Positions 41,727 through 51,070 are shown, counted from the first letter of the stretch. The stretch: DNA of 64,000 bases from Cristatella mucedo (GCA_009760855.2 WPIO01000043.1:1364001-1428000), one strand, 5' to 3'. Made by a program: numbers and translations. Notes: generated by a model from the sequence alone, not told the origin.

Positions 41727-43444
41727 GGTGGAATCTGACTAAAACTTAAGTAATAACTAAAATAAATAAGAGGTGTATGGCTGCCCAAGAGAACTAATAT
41801 TGTCTTGGCACTTCACATTGGCTGCAAAGAAAGCGTGTCATTTGGCTAGTGATAACATGCACAATGTCGGTGTGCATAAGCACACAATAGACATGTCACA
41901 CGGACTCTTCAAATGCTTTGAGGAACAGGTGGGTTTTTTCATCCTTTTATAATTTTAAATCAGATCAAGGAATGTTTCGGTGGCAATTGTGAGTTGAGCT
42001 CCTTGCATAGGAACAATGACTTTTAAGCAGGTTCACATTGTGTGTTTGCATCTCTGATTGTAACTTCACTAAAACCACGTGAGTGTTACAACGAAGAGTT
42101 TCTATAACAAAGCCTATGTGGCTTTTGGTACACATTCGGTAGCCAACAGACTTCACCTCACACAACAAAGAGAACGTGAGAGGCATAGCTGAGTCAGGAA
42201 GACAGTTGGCAGTGAGTAGCATGGAAGTAGCAGCTCAGGACGGCTGGAAAGGATGTGCCATAGTAGGTAGCAGTAGAGTAGTTTTCGATGCATAACAATT
42301 GTGGATGTGAGTTCCGAATTGCCTCTAGCTGAAAACTGTTTCTGCTTGCCTTGCTACTGGTGTTGTCGTCGCTCCGTGATGCTTTTGTGCCAGCCTCAGC
42401 CTTTGTAGAGTATTTTTTCTTGAACTGCCTCGGCTAAATATCAGAACCTACAAACCCTGTTGCTTATCCTGCAATATTCACCAGGTGAACCAGTTTATTT
42501 TGAATACATCTCTTGACATGCGGAATCCCGATCCATCGACCTCCCATCTATCTTCATGCTTGCTTTTGGTTCATTCTCAATGTACCTTGTTTCTTAGGAC
42601 ATTGTATTTATTGTTAGTCGTGTCCTTCCACAAGTTGATATTATTGTCGTTAGTCTTGTTAACAACTTATGTCTTATTTTGCCATGATGCAACCGTGAGT
42701 CGGCGAAGCTTCTAGTATTGTCTTTGCGCGATCTTTTTTTCCTGCGTGTCATCCGGAAATTAAATACCTCATGTGGGAACGTTTAAGTCTAGCTGCTATG
42801 AACTTGTCTAATGACTGCTAGCAAAATTTCAACCTTCATGCTGGTCGTTGGGATTATTTGAGTGCCGTTTTATTGACGGTTAGCGGGCTGTCACATCGAA
42901 AACTAGCAGTGGCAGAGTAGTACTTGGTAATAGTACTGAATGCGCAATTCTGATAAGAACCGTCTTGGGGCTGATTGTAAGAGCACTTGGTAAGATTGAT
43001 GGTAAGAACTGTCTATGGGTAGGAGCATTAGGCAACCAGACATATAGCAGGGTCAATTTTTAAGGTACTCATTTCTGTCAAGAGAAGCTGATGTCCAATT
43101 CGGATCAGTCAATTGTAAAACCATATATTAGTTGCTCAAAATTTGTTACTGACTGTCAGAAGTTCGCCATTTTTTGCTTGCTATCTTGTAGGAGAAGCTA
43201 TGCTGCCATTTGAAGCGGGAATTGTGGACAACTACCGAGTTAAGCGGCAGCTGCTTCATTCGTGGTATGTTAGATTGTTGTGGTGCATCGTCTGCCTACA
43301 TATGTATATGTTTGCCCCGATCCCTGTTTTTGCAATGAATCTATCGACAAGTATTCTCTCCTATTTTTTAGCACCGTCGTGGCTTGCAATCTCCTGCTCG
43401 TCGATGAGATCATGAGGGCTGGTTTGTCCTCCTTGAAAGGCTAA
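24278..43444 (+). CDS. CCT6: CCT/TRiC chaperonin zeta subunit, complete 14-exon gene
   Basis: Encodes subunit zeta of the cytosolic group II chaperonin, an ATP-driven double ring that folds actin, tubulin and other proteins. Coding exons: 24278-24414, 27221-27284, 30047-30181, 31507-31680, 31919-32022, 34527-34637, 34749-34926, 39255-39337, 39473-39569, 40467-40614, 40746-40838, 41009-41158, 43192-43264, 43372-43444. All introns are GT-AG, phases agree, total 1620 nt, 539 residues plus stop. Motifs: [10 protein letters not shown] (37-46), LTKDG (56-60), nucleotide-binding GDGTT (89-93), GHAGLVYE in the apical/intermediate region, VVPGAGA (413-419), and a C-terminus ending SSLKG. Matches to CCT6 rather than other CCT subunits include the N-terminal LNPKAE and [12 protein letters not shown] lysine-rich insertion of about five residues (near 289-293) is absent from the human protein as I recall it. 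Introns carry many repeats, including a Tc1 relic in intron 7. Confidence 0.97.
24977..25085 (+). mobile_element. LINE-A 3' end in CCT6 intron 1
   Basis: CAATTGCATTTCCCTTAGCAG, CAAATGTAAAGCGCCTAG, GAGGGCGCTTTATCAAGTGC and (ATT)n. Short, well preserved copy. Confidence 0.8.
25174..25336 (+). mobile_element. SINE-A copy, near full length
   Basis: GAGCCGAGATGGCTCACTAG forms the tRNA-like 5' part with the A box; B box GGTTCGAATCC at 25235-25245; body CGATCCTCTATTGCC, GGTGATGATAGCCGTAAAGG; terminus GCTGTTAAATTGGC. Good reference copy for the family. In CCT6 intron 1. Confidence 0.85.
27625..27700 (-). mobile_element. LINE-A 3' end
   Basis: (AAT)n, TGCACTTGATTAAGTGCCCT, GAACTCAATCTCTTTCTAGG, then the match ends. 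In CCT6 intron 2. Confidence 0.75.
27960..28030. repeat. (TG)n microsatellite abutting a SINE-A
   Basis: About 60 nt of uninterrupted TG followed by TGCG variants, ending exactly where SINE-A begins. Confidence 0.95.
28031..28196 (+). mobile_element. SINE-A copy, near full length
   Basis: GAGCCGTAATTTCTCACTAG 5' part, B box GGTTCGAATCC at 28092-28102, body ending GTTAAATCAGCTAA. Very similar to the copies at 25174 and 28616. In CCT6 intron 2. Confidence 0.85.
28616..28760 (+). mobile_element. SINE-A copy, 5' truncated
   Basis: Starts inside the A-box region (AGGTTGCTATTCACGAC); B box GGTTCGAATCC at 28656-28666; terminus GCTGTTAAATCAGCTAG. Confidence 0.8.
29000..29172 (-). mobile_element. 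LINE-A 3' end
   Basis: (AAT)n, CACTTGATAAAGCGCC, then 3' UTR to GGTCAGCATGCAG. 29,200-29,960 of the same CCT6 intron holds nothing recognised. Confidence 0.8.
30331..30472 (+). mobile_element. SINE-B copy, near full length
   Basis: A box region TGGTCTAGTGGTTAAGGTGC, GACCGAGGTCGTGGGCTCG, B-box position GGGCTCGAGCCC (30391-30402), then GTGAAGCGCCTGAATAGAGA, TTAAGTTCTCTTGGGGCGC and TATATAAATGAATTATA. Best copy for comparing its tail with LINE-A. In CCT6 intron 3. Confidence 0.85.
30500..30680 (-). mobile_element. Old LINE-A 3' UTR remnant
   Basis: The segment with GAGGACAAATCACAAGGACC and AGCACATGCTGTGAAG aligns to the end of the LINE-A frame read in reverse. Confidence 0.45.
31120..31230 (-). 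mobile_element. Old LINE-A 3' end
   Basis: GAATAATAATGATACATTTG, then GGCACCCCTAGGGAACTTAC and a diverged terminus, in CCT6 intron 3. Confidence 0.4.
32560..33424 (+). mobile_element. LINE-A copy with internal deletion and (GA)n
   Basis: Encodes reverse transcriptase blocks from [15 protein letters not shown] through YGVPQGS, a [11 protein letters not shown] motif and [13 protein letters not shown], broken by frameshifts (the YADD lies in a different frame from YGVPQGS). The match stops at 33323, is replaced by (GA)n at 33324-33376, and resumes in the last 45 nt of the LINE terminus with (ATT)n. In CCT6 intron 5. Confidence 0.85.
33880..34360 (+). mobile_element. Old LINE-A copy
   Basis: Collinear but diverged: GGCTTTCATTTCTATGCAAC (the HFYA block), TGGCAGCCAATTTTTT, AGTTACGGGCAAC, then a deletion and a 3' part around TTGCTTTTAGGTTCC and GCTCAGCCTGAGCTAC. 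No tail. Ends about 170 nt before CCT6 exon 6. Confidence 0.55.
35836..37017 (+). mobile_element. LINE-A copy with the longest intact 3' coding part
   Basis: An open 314-residue frame (35843-36787) covers the reverse transcriptase from [15 protein letters not shown] through YADD (35924-35935) to the C-terminal [16 protein letters not shown] and [14 protein letters not shown]. It is followed by the full 3' UTR and (ATT)n. Truncated at the 5' side just after the PQGS position. In CCT6 intron 7, same strand. Confidence 0.9.
37830..38960 (+). pseudogene. Decayed Tc1/mariner-type transposase
   Basis: Conceptual translation in mixed frames shows Tc1-like blocks: GGKGIIV followed by [14 protein letters not shown] (normally the MVWGCFS...G block), then YLKLLQ, PGQ, and a DLNPIEHF-like stretch near 38660 (position of the third catalytic acidic region). 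Many stops and frameshifts. Terminal inverted repeats were not identified. In CCT6 intron 7. Confidence 0.6.
40216..40292. repeat. Imperfect (TG)n microsatellite
   Basis: TG repeats with CG-containing interruptions in CCT6 intron 9. Confidence 0.85.
40874..40957 (-). mobile_element. LINE-A 3' end in CCT6 intron 11
   Basis: ATAATAATTATGACAAAATG, GAGAACATAATCTCTTC, TTTACATATGCTGCAGAGG: diverged terminal fragment in an intron only 170 nt long, so it makes up half of it. Confidence 0.6.
41224..41330 (+). mobile_element. LINE-A 3' end, part of a stack
   Basis: CCATTCAATTGCATTTCCC to (ATT)n. It is directly followed by a minus-strand LINE-A fragment. Confidence 0.8.
41331..41690 (-). mobile_element. 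LINE-A 3' fragment interrupted by another LINE-A end
   Basis: AATTCAATCTCTTTCTAGG begins a minus-strand 3' UTR that runs to GCATAAGCACG, is interrupted by a plus-strand terminus at about 41508-41606, and resumes with AAGGACGAATCACGGGGACG. The older minus copy was therefore the target of the younger plus copy. Confidence 0.75.
41508..41606 (+). mobile_element. LINE-A 3' end inserted in LINE-A
   Basis: CAGATATTACTCACCATTC to GTGCATTATTATT, flanked on both sides by parts of one minus-strand LINE-A copy. Confidence 0.75.
41691..41727. repeat. (ATT)n array
   Basis: Pure ATT repeats, probably the leftover tail of a LINE-A. Confidence 0.85.
41755..42000 (-). mobile_element. Old LINE-A 3' fragment
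   Basis: CCCAAGAGAACTAATATTG, then TTCACATTGGCTGCAAAG and GTCGGTGTGCATAAGCACAC follow the LINE-A 3' UTR in reverse. In CCT6 intron 12. Confidence 0.55.
42060..42320 (-). mobile_element. LINE-C 3' fragment
   Basis: Shares AACCACGTGAGTGTTAC, CATTCGGTAGCCAACAGACT, CACAACAAAGAGAACGTG and the AGCAGCTCAGGACGGCTGG block with LINE-C at 46248-46621. The terminal GAGATACATTA is missing. In CCT6 intron 12. Confidence 0.65.
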
Positions 43445-43512
43445 GGAAAAAGGAAATAGACTGCATTGCTTATTCTAAGAACTGTTTTCTGTATTGTGCT
43501 CATCGTTGTCGA

Positions 43513-43518
43513 AATAAA
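43513..43518 (+). promoter_or_regulatory. Poly(A) signal of CCT6
   Basis: AATAAA 69 nt after the CCT6 stop codon, the first canonical hexamer downstream; it implies a very short 3' UTR. Confidence 0.65.
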
Positions 43519-43524
43519 CGTATG

Positions 43525-44624
43525 TGCAAGCTAAAGCCTTATAATTATGGGAGGCTGCTTTTGCTTTCACAGTTTGCCAACTTACTCGTGATCGTCTGTG
43601 TGACGGTACATATCATAAGGACTGTGTTGTAAACCTGTTGGCCCCTGCTGCCTCAGTTGTTATAAAGGCACGACCAATGCCAAGAAATGTTGGTTCTGCT
43701 CTTGGCTTCGGTGGTATACTATTGAAACTACACGCGGTTTTCAATCGGCCTTGGTCGATTCCGAAGACGGATTGGTAGCCTTGGTGCTTCCTAATGGTCG
43801 TAGACGTTGATGAACAGCAGATCTGAGTTTTGCATCAAGTTCGTTTTACATGTCTTGACAGAAGAGTATAACGTATTACTTTTAGCACGATATTAGTAAT
43901 GTACCAATAGTATATATTAGATCATTTAATTAATTTTCCATTTGATGCGACTACTTGTTTAGCCAATTTGTGATGTGAGGTCATTCCAATCAATCTGATC
44001 GTCCGGTTGTGACCAGTGTCTCGCTTGATGGTGGTGCGAATGCCTAGGATAACATGGGCAGCTCCGACACCTTCGCCTGACGTAGATCGTCAGGACCAAA
44101 AACTTGGGAGCCGGGGCGACACTGTTCTTTGTACCTTTTATGCTGCGGTCGGTCGTGAACTAAGCCGCCGAGTGGTTTTGTTGCTGAGGCCGAAAGAAGT
44201 CGGACGCAATGGCGCTGTTACAAACATGACGTGGGTGGTCTTCACGTCCGGATCGAACTATGCGGCAAATGATGTTAGTCTCAGCTGAGGTTCGGCGAAT
44301 ACTGGCGACGCCTCATCCTTTTATCGCGGCTACCGACTTGTTGGTGCAGCACTAATTCGAGCAGCTATGCCAATAGTAGCAAAACACGAGAAGAATAGCG
44401 TCCATATCCAGATTGCATGTCTATTTGACAGCAACGGATGGTTACAGGGGTTCCTCAATACCAAAGACACCCACGGCCCCATGACCTAGAGCTCAAATTA
44501 GCTCCGACGGCTATGCCAACTCCGGACGAAAGACTGTAAGCCGCCTCTCATAACTGCTGCTTGTATGTAGCCTCGGCCGTAGATTATCGCCTAGTCAGTT
44601 CCTAGCTAATATAATTTGGGAACA
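43525..44624. other. CCT6 downstream flank, nothing recognised
   Basis: Short frames only; no repeat family shared with the rest of the window was identified. Confidence 0.35.
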
Positions 44625-45093
44625 ATAATAGTGATAGGACATTTGTATAATGCCCTCAGAGAACTCAATCTCTTTCTTGACAACACATTTGCTGTAAAGG
44701 AAGCATGATCGAATGGTTAATGGTGGCATGCTCAATCACAAAAATAGAATATAGTTATAAGTGATATACGCAGGGTCAGTACGAAAATATGTTTATCGGC
44801 AGCATGCATTGTGTCAGCACGCATAAGCGCATAAAGAACGAATCACAGGTACCTACTAAATACTGTCATAAATAGGTGCATGCATTTTTAATTGCTTTTT
44901 AAATGTGGTCAAGTCAGGGGATGTCGTGACGCAAATCGTGAGTTGAGCTCCAGGCTTTGGGAGCATACGAACTAAAGGCACAGTATCCAAAAGATTTGAG
45001 GTTTGTACCAGGTTTAGGTAAGCGATTGGATTCTGAAAAGGTGGTGGTACGATTCTTAGCTTGGTGTGGGTCGGTAGGCTGGAGCCAAAGCCT

Positions 45094-45190
45094 CGCTGGT
45101 TTGACACAAAGGTTAAGATGCTCGCCTCGACCGAGGTCGTAGACCCGAGCAAATGTAAAGCGCCTGAATAGAAATGAAGCTCTCTTAGGG
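45094..45190 (+). mobile_element. SINE-B inserted in LINE-A
   Basis: CTCGCTGGTTTGACACAAAGG, GGTTAAGATGCTCGCCTCG, then directly the tail GTAAAGCGCCTGAATAG. It lacks part of the middle and its final ATAAATGAATT; LINE-A sequence (GAGTGACAAAACCTTGAAG) resumes after it. Confidence 0.6.
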
Positions 45191-45297
45191 TAAAAGGGAG
45201 TGACAAAACCTTGAAGCGTTGCTTGACTGGGAGCCACGTAAATCGGCGAGAAGTGGTACGATGTGGAAACTGCTCGTGAGGCAAAAGTTCGCGACGG

Positions 45298-45441
45298 ATA
45301 TAATATAAGTCATTTGTATAGCGCCCCAAGAGAACATAAACTCTATTCAGGCGCTTCACATAAGCCTCGGGGCTCGAGCCGACGACCTCAGCCAGGCCTT
45401 GGTCGGGGCGAGCATCTTTACCGCGGAACCAACCGGCTCGG
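45298..45441 (-). mobile_element. SINE-B inserted in LINE-A, inverted
   Basis: ATATAAGTCATTTGTATAGCG, CCCCAAGAGAACATAAACTC, GGGGCTCGAGCC, TTGGTCGGGGCGAGCATC and the complement of the A box before GGCAAGCCTAGC. Confidence 0.75.
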
Positions 45442-45470
45442 CAAGCCTAGCTGCAGAGTTTTCCGCCAAC

Positions 45471-45701
45471 TGCGGTTTCGTTTAAATGATGGCGCTGCCT
45501 CTGATCGTATGAGTGGGCTGTGACACTCGATACGGTATGCGGTCGGGATGTGCTGTTAGTGACTATTGTGACTGGCAGTCGCGGGCACTCCGTTGGGCGG
45601 GAGGGGCGAAGAGATCCATGTTTACCCTGCTCCGTGCGTAGAGAAATAAACTGGTGGTTTTGGTCGTCGGCTGGAGTTCTGTTCTGTTCGAGACAGCAAC
45701 A
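45471..45701. mobile_element. Putative solo LTR in LINE-A
   Basis: A 231-bp block interrupts LINE-A, starts TG, ends CA, is flanked by CAAC on both sides (45467-45470 and 45702-45705), and holds AATAAA at 45645-45650 near its 3' side. These are the marks of a solo LTR with 4-bp target duplication, but no second copy or internal domain exists here to prove it. Confidence 0.35.
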
Positions 45702-45812
45702 CAACTATACCTACTAAGCGCCTGATTGCACAGGCCGGAAGACCTGCAAGCAGTGTGATACAGAAGTTGAGACGGAATGTCACAAATGCACGAACCAATG
45801 AGCTTGCGTTCC

Positions 45813-46247
45813 GCCCGAGGGAAGGCAATTTTGACCATTGAAATCGACCATTGAAACCTACGGCCACAGGCCCTTCCCCCAGGGGGGAAGTGAGGTCAGG
45901 GAAAAATCGGATGTTGGAACGCGGAGGCACACTTCAATGGGTTGATGATTACCCCAATTCCTCTAAGCGGCGAGCATGGCATGCTCGGCTTTGACTGCAG
46001 ATGCACGGCGCAGAAAAGCAAACAGAAATCGGTCTACACAGAGAAGCATTGAAAAGTCCAACTGCGGGAAGACAGAACCCCGGCGCTCTTGAGCTGCAAC
46101 AGCCCGAAGGGGGTGGTTACAGCTACCTTAGGAGCTCCCCGTTGTGAATGGCTATTTGTTGAAGCTGTCAAGAAGCGGTACTGGGTGGCAGTCCTGCTTT
46201 GTTGAGCGATTTAATTCTGGCGCTAGTCTCTTCGAGGGCGTCAGTCA
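45813..46247. other. Nothing recognised
   Basis: No frame, RNA or repeat could be supported. Confidence 0.3.
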
Positions 46248-46621
46248 CTATGTAATGTAATGTATCTCCGTCAGTAACTCCACAAAGTCATAAAGACCAT
46301 GTGGGTGTTACGCAGGAGAGTTTTGTATAGCGCACTCACAGCCTAAGCGGCTTTCGGTACGCATTCGGTAGCCAACAGACTTCGTCTCACGCAACAAAGA
46401 GAACGTGGGAAGCATAGCCGAGTTAGGAGAGCAGTTGAGGTAGTGAGTAGCATAGAAGTAGCAGTTCAGGACCGCTGAAAAAGATGTGCCATAGTCGGAA
46501 GTTGGAGAGTAGATTGCGTTGCGCAAGAATTGTGGAAGCGAGTTCCACAGTCTAGGATCTGCAGAGCTAAAGCTTCTACCTGGTGTCCTACCTGGGCACA
46601 AGGCAGAGGTGGCTGTCTTGA
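46248..46621 (-). mobile_element. LINE-C 3' part, target of a hAT element
   Basis: From the complement of the TACATTACATT-like terminus and GAGATACATTA, through a minus-strand frame with DPRLWNSLPQFLRNAI, a block typical of CR1-like LINE C-termini, to the point where the hAT inverted repeat begins. Confidence 0.7.
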
Positions 46622-49065
46622 GAGTGGTTCGTTTGAAACCTGGTTCAAAGCCTGCGGTTTTAAACCAACCGAAAAATCAGCCTCGGTTTTATTGGTTTTA
46701 AACACCCCGTCAAATAAAGGCGTCTCCGGACACCGGACGTCCCTATTATTTACTCTCCATGGCGAAACAACACAAGAACAAAGGTGAATGCCCTGCCAGC
46801 GGTGTATCTGTCTGTTTTTCCGAGAAGTTTGAGTAGCAAGGTTTGAAGCTGTCTCGGCGTCGATGTGTGCGGCGGGGTCGGTATTGTTCGTGCACTTGTG
46901 CGGATTCATGTCAGAACATAAAAGCAACATCTACTCAGTTGTAAAAAAGAATCCTGCAGGGATCGAAGGAATGCCGCAAGGATATTCAAAGCCACCCTAC
47001 AACCCCCTCGATGTGATCGAACCTGACGGTTTTTCGCCGAAACATCCCCGACCGATTTATATCATCACTACACCATCTGTCCGCTCATCACAAGTAGTGC
47101 ATCCAAATCCAGCCGGTACGATAGCATGAACGACGAGGAACAAAAGATACAATCCACTTGCAAAAGCAAAGCACCACGATGCCGTGACGTTCTCTTTCTT
47201 CTCTCAGCCATCGTGGCGAGAATTCTTTCAGTTCCTGCGTTCCTCGATCCAGTTTCCGTCTGCTGTCGAGTTCGGTAGCGAATTGTTTGATGCAGAATAC
47301 CAGGCGATCATGGCGGCTAGCATCAATGTTATTCGAACCTTCAACGTCGCCTGTATTACCATTGATGGTGTCACCTCCCTGGCTGGCAAACAGCTCGTCA
47401 ATGCAACGGCCTGTGGCCCACAGGTAATCTTTCTGGAGCAATTCACGATGGATATTCAAAACGAGTCGGCCGAAAATTTGCTTGGCGAGATCAAGAACCT
47501 GAAGGATTGTTTGAACGTTGCTTTATTCCCGCCGACGGAGGACGAGAGCCCAGCACGTCAAATCAATGACAAAATGTGGACTCTTTGCATGGACAGCCCA
47601 AATTTAATGAAGAGCTTGAGAAAGAAATCTGTTGACTGTGGCATCGTCGTGTTTGCGTTTGGTTGCTCAGCTCACGAATTTCATAATCTCACCATGGTTA
47701 TGCCGAAAGCAGAACAGCCGAAGCTTCTTCTCGGGCGATTGATTTGAGTCGTGAAGGGCATCAAGAATGTCCACCTGCTCAGCGCCACTTTCGATATCCT
47801 ATGTGTGCAAAAGATTGGCAACCTCTGTGCGCTGCCCCTGTTAACGAAGACGCGATGGACAACCTCTACGTATGCTGTAAGATGAATATTATTGGTGGAG
47901 CCGGTTCTGGTATCTATGCCTAGTTCAATCGATCGTGACGATACTTACTAGCACATCGTATTGGCGGGTCAACTGTGTGAAATCGTGTTGTCAACATCAT
48001 ACTGCGATGGACTCATCGCGCTGAACACGCTTTTGGTTCTCTTTAATGCAGTAACTGGCTATCTAGAAAGTGACAATGCTACACTTTTCGTCAGTATACG
48101 CGGGCTTCTTGTACATCGGCCACCATTTCAAAACCACGTCGGACGATATCGTGATTCGGCTGGGTCTGGATAAGAACGAACTGATGCGGTTTCTACGGGC
48201 TCGATTTAGTTCCATTTAAAGCCTGGTTCGCGAGCTGGCTTTTGCGACGGATCCTTTGTACTTTGATGGGCGCAGGACTCGCGTTCAAAGCACGGCGGTC
48301 CATTCCTTCGCCTTGGTCAAGGATCGCTGAACGACCAGTGCGTGATCGCTTTGAATCAAATTGCTGGTTCAGATGAACCCGCTCAGACTCGCTTGGTTGA
48401 AGAATTCGCCTATTTTTCGTCCGTGTGCAAAGGCCCAGATTCCACATTGGTCACGTACCGAAAGCTTCAACCGGCGTTGATCTGGGCACAGATGGTCGAC
48501 CGTAACTCGTATGGGCAACTCACAGAGGTACTCGTGAAAATTAACGGCAATCCTGCCGGTGCCGTGGGAGGTTCGAGAAATCATAAGATGACAAGGCGCG
48601 TGCAATCAAAGTTTCGGATTCGCCGAAAGTGTGGCAAGGTGGAAAAGCAGGTGGCCATGACGGACAACGGTGCTGTAATGGAGCATTCGCCAGACCAGAG
48701 CCGAGCTGGTGCCTTCTTGAACAAGCTCTGCACGGCTGCATCCCCAGATCCACCTTCGGTCGACGAATCTGACGACGAGGACGAATCGGATGAAGAGTTC
48801 GCCGATGAATTTGCACATGTGAATATCGGCGATGGACCGGAACACTTTCTTATTGGTGAGTTTGATGAATAAATCTTGCTTGAAGAGGGCACAGTGGTTT
48901 TCGAGTAAGAACTCAACTAAACGAGCCGCCGGCCAGACGTAAGAGCCGGAAGTAAGAGAACTGAATAGTCTTCGAAAACAAGTAAAAAAACAACTAAAAC
49001 AAAAAATTGCTACAAAAGGTTTTAAACTTCCCACCAAAATCAATCTGGTTTTAAACCAAACACTG
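46622..49065 (+). mobile_element. hAT-type DNA transposon with inverted ends
   Basis: Terminal inverted repeats: GAGTGGTTCGTTTGAAACC at 46622-46640 and the reverse complement of 49047-49065, CAGTGTTTGGTTTAAAACC, 15 of 19 identical; the right end has the CAGTG start common in hAT ends. An 8-bp target duplication is not clear (TGTCTTGA left, CGACTTTC right). The interior holds a decayed transposase. Length 2,444 bp. Confidence 0.7.
46950..48872 (+). pseudogene. hAT transposase (DUF659-like), broken
   Basis: Open segments lie mostly in one frame: up to 47129 (TGA), 47184-47747 (TGA), around 47961, and 48342-48872. The middle segment contains CITIDGVTSLAGKQLVNA and later FGCSAHEFHNL, a layout I recognise as the DUF659/hAT RNase H-like core (target DNA cutting and joining). 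The last segment has ALIWAQMVDRNSYGQLTEVL, resembling the C-terminal dimerisation region, and an acidic tail. Several stops and a frame change near 48090-48340 make it non-functional. The amino-terminal BED zinc finger was not seen. Confidence 0.6.
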
Positions 49066-49429
49066 CGACTTTCTTATTTGCACTCTGGTGGCTAAATGAT
49101 CCTTAACCGCTGCTCTCAGGCGGTCCGGATCCAGGTGCCTGGGGCGAGAACCAGGAGGCAGGCCGCCGGCGACGTGCTTAGCACGTGGCTGGAAACGTCG
49201 CTCGGGTAACGTTAGGCAGATGAGGCTGGAACGGATGGCGGCTCTCGGCCGCGTCCAGAGGAAAAGCGATGACGACCGTGCATGCGTCGATGAGGAAGTC
49301 TGGGTCGTGCAGGACAAGTAGGCTGCAATCATCGCTGAGCGAGCGTGGCGTTTGGACGAGACGTCTCCCCTGCAGGCGTGCCCAAGCGATCTGGACCTCT
49401 GGATCTCTGCCGGAAGAGCTGCTGCTGCC

Positions 49430-49431
<2 letters not shown>

Positions 49432-49525
<94 letters not shown>
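49432..49525. repeat. (GA)n microsatellite
   Basis: Pure GA except one break (GAAGAG) near the start. Confidence 0.95.
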
Positions 49526-49528
<3 letters not shown>

Positions 49529-50431
49529 GCTGCGTCCCGGTAACAACAGTGTTGTTGTGCGAGTGTGGTTGTGCTGTTTCAATGCTGCAACAGTGTTGTT
49601 GTGCTGCTTCTCGACCGCTGATGTATGCCCCGCCTGCATTGGGTGGTTGAATCGCGAAGCCTTTGACGTAAGCATGTGGCCCACCACAGATGCACTCCCT
49701 TATCTGTGGCGAGTCAGCCCCAGCTCGCATATGTACCCAGCTGGGGAATAAAGAAGGAGAGTCACGTTCGCCCGCTCGTGTCTTCCTTCGAGTCTCCGTG
49801 AGACTCCACTAGCGCTGCTACTGCCGCGGGAGACACTGTAACGTACATGGTGTACATCCCCTCTCAGGCCTTGCCTGGCCTGCTTTAAAGGCTCGGAGTT
49901 CTTCGCGAGGCGGGCGCTGGGGCTTCAGCCCGCACAGACTGGAAGTCGGCTAGTGAGCCGTGCACCCGCACTGATTCGACTGAGTCGAAGCTAGCTGATT
50001 CTTGGGGTTGGCGATTGCAGCAGCGTCGCGTCTAGGCCAGTTTTAGCAATTTGACCGCCATTTTCCTCCGCCGCTCGTTGACCCTGGCAGTGGCTTCGCG
50101 GCCCCAACAATTCGTACCGACGTATTCTCAGGCTGGCGCTTCAGGAAGAGCTCACGTGGAAGAGACTCGCCCGTGCAAAGGCGTCGTAGTCGAAACTGTT
50201 CGGAGGCGGAAAGACGACGAAGGCAAATCGGCATATGTCAGTTGGTAGAGGGTTTGGTCGGTTACGTGTTCGCTCGAAGTCAGGAAGCCACTAGTTTTGA
50301 AGAGGCCCGATCACCGTGGTGCTCTATCGACGTAATTCGGCCAAGGCACGCAGATTCGAGTGAAAGCTGAAATCGAAAAAAGCGAGACAAGCCTTCCAAC
50401 AGGATCTAATTTTACCAGAAAAAGGAGGGAT
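49526..50431. other. No gene; possible LTR-like segment
   Basis: GGGGAATAAAGAAGG at about 49743 followed by a GC-rich stretch resembles an LTR poly(A)/R-U5 layout, but no paired ends or target duplication could be found. Confidence 0.25.
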
Positions 50432-50630
50432 AATAATAGTAATAATAATAATGCACTTGATAAAGCGCCCTCAGAGAACTCAATCTATTTCTAGGCGCTT
50501 GACATTTGCTGCAAAGGGAAATGCAATTGAATGGTGAGTAATATCATGCTTGATAAACAAACAAATGAATAACATGGTTAAGGGTGACATGCACAGGGTC
50601 AGCATGCAAATGTGGTCAGTGGGAGAAGGG
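50432..50630 (-). mobile_element. LINE-A 3' end
   Basis: (AAT)n, CACTTGATAAAGCGCCCTC, then 3' UTR to GGTCAGCATGCAAATGTGGT. Well preserved. Confidence 0.8.
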
Positions 50631-50694
50631 GAAAACGTGGTAGTTAAAGGGAAAAGCGTGGTAGTAAATCGTGGCATTCATGAGTGTGAGCGGC

Positions 50695-50853
50695 GGCCGT
50701 GATAGTCCAAGAAGTAAGGTGCTGCCTTTTCACGACAGATGTTTTGGGTTCGAATCCTGCATTGGAAGATCCTTTATAGCCAACTGCAAGCGGCGGTGAT
50801 CTCCGTTAAGGTTCTTCTGCTGCTTTACAAATGAGGCTGTTAAAGCAGCTAAT
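50695..50853 (+). mobile_element. SINE-A copy
   Basis: GGCCGTGATAGTCCAAGAAG start, B box GGTTCGAATCC at 50747-50757, CTGCAAGCGGCGGTGAT, terminus GGCTGTTAAAGCAGCTAA. Confidence 0.8.
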
Positions 50854-51070
50854 ATTGTTTTATGTAGCTGCGATTGAGACGGGCGCGAGCCCTTAAAAAT
50901 ATGCCTTAAATACGTCTCAGTCACGTGCCACCTGTGGGGGTCGAGGTATCATTCGTAGTGTGGGCAGAGCTCTTGGGTCCAGTTGAGGCATGGGTGGGAA
51001 GAAACGCGGATTACGTATTGCGTTCGTACTAGCAATCCACCCGTTAGGAAGTATCGGACAGAGTACTGGG

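Larger units (their letters stand above)
44625..45812 (-). mobile_element. LINE-A copy carrying three later insertions
   Basis: Minus-strand LINE-A from its terminus (AATAATAGTGATAGG, CATTTGTATAATGCCCTCAG) through the 3' UTR and reverse transcriptase C-terminal part to about 45812. It is split by SINE-B at 45094-45190, SINE-B at 45298-45441, and a putative solo LTR at 45471-45701; LINE-A sequence resumes after each. Confidence 0.7.

Noticed and set aside
45667-45720. Frame in the 45.5-45.9 kb region as a host gene
   Set aside because: It mixes LINE-A remnants and the LTR-like block; no host protein similarity recognised.
49550-49845. Possible LTR with AATAAAG and a GC-rich end
   Set aside because: No TG...CA pair with flanking duplication could be found, and no second copy is present.
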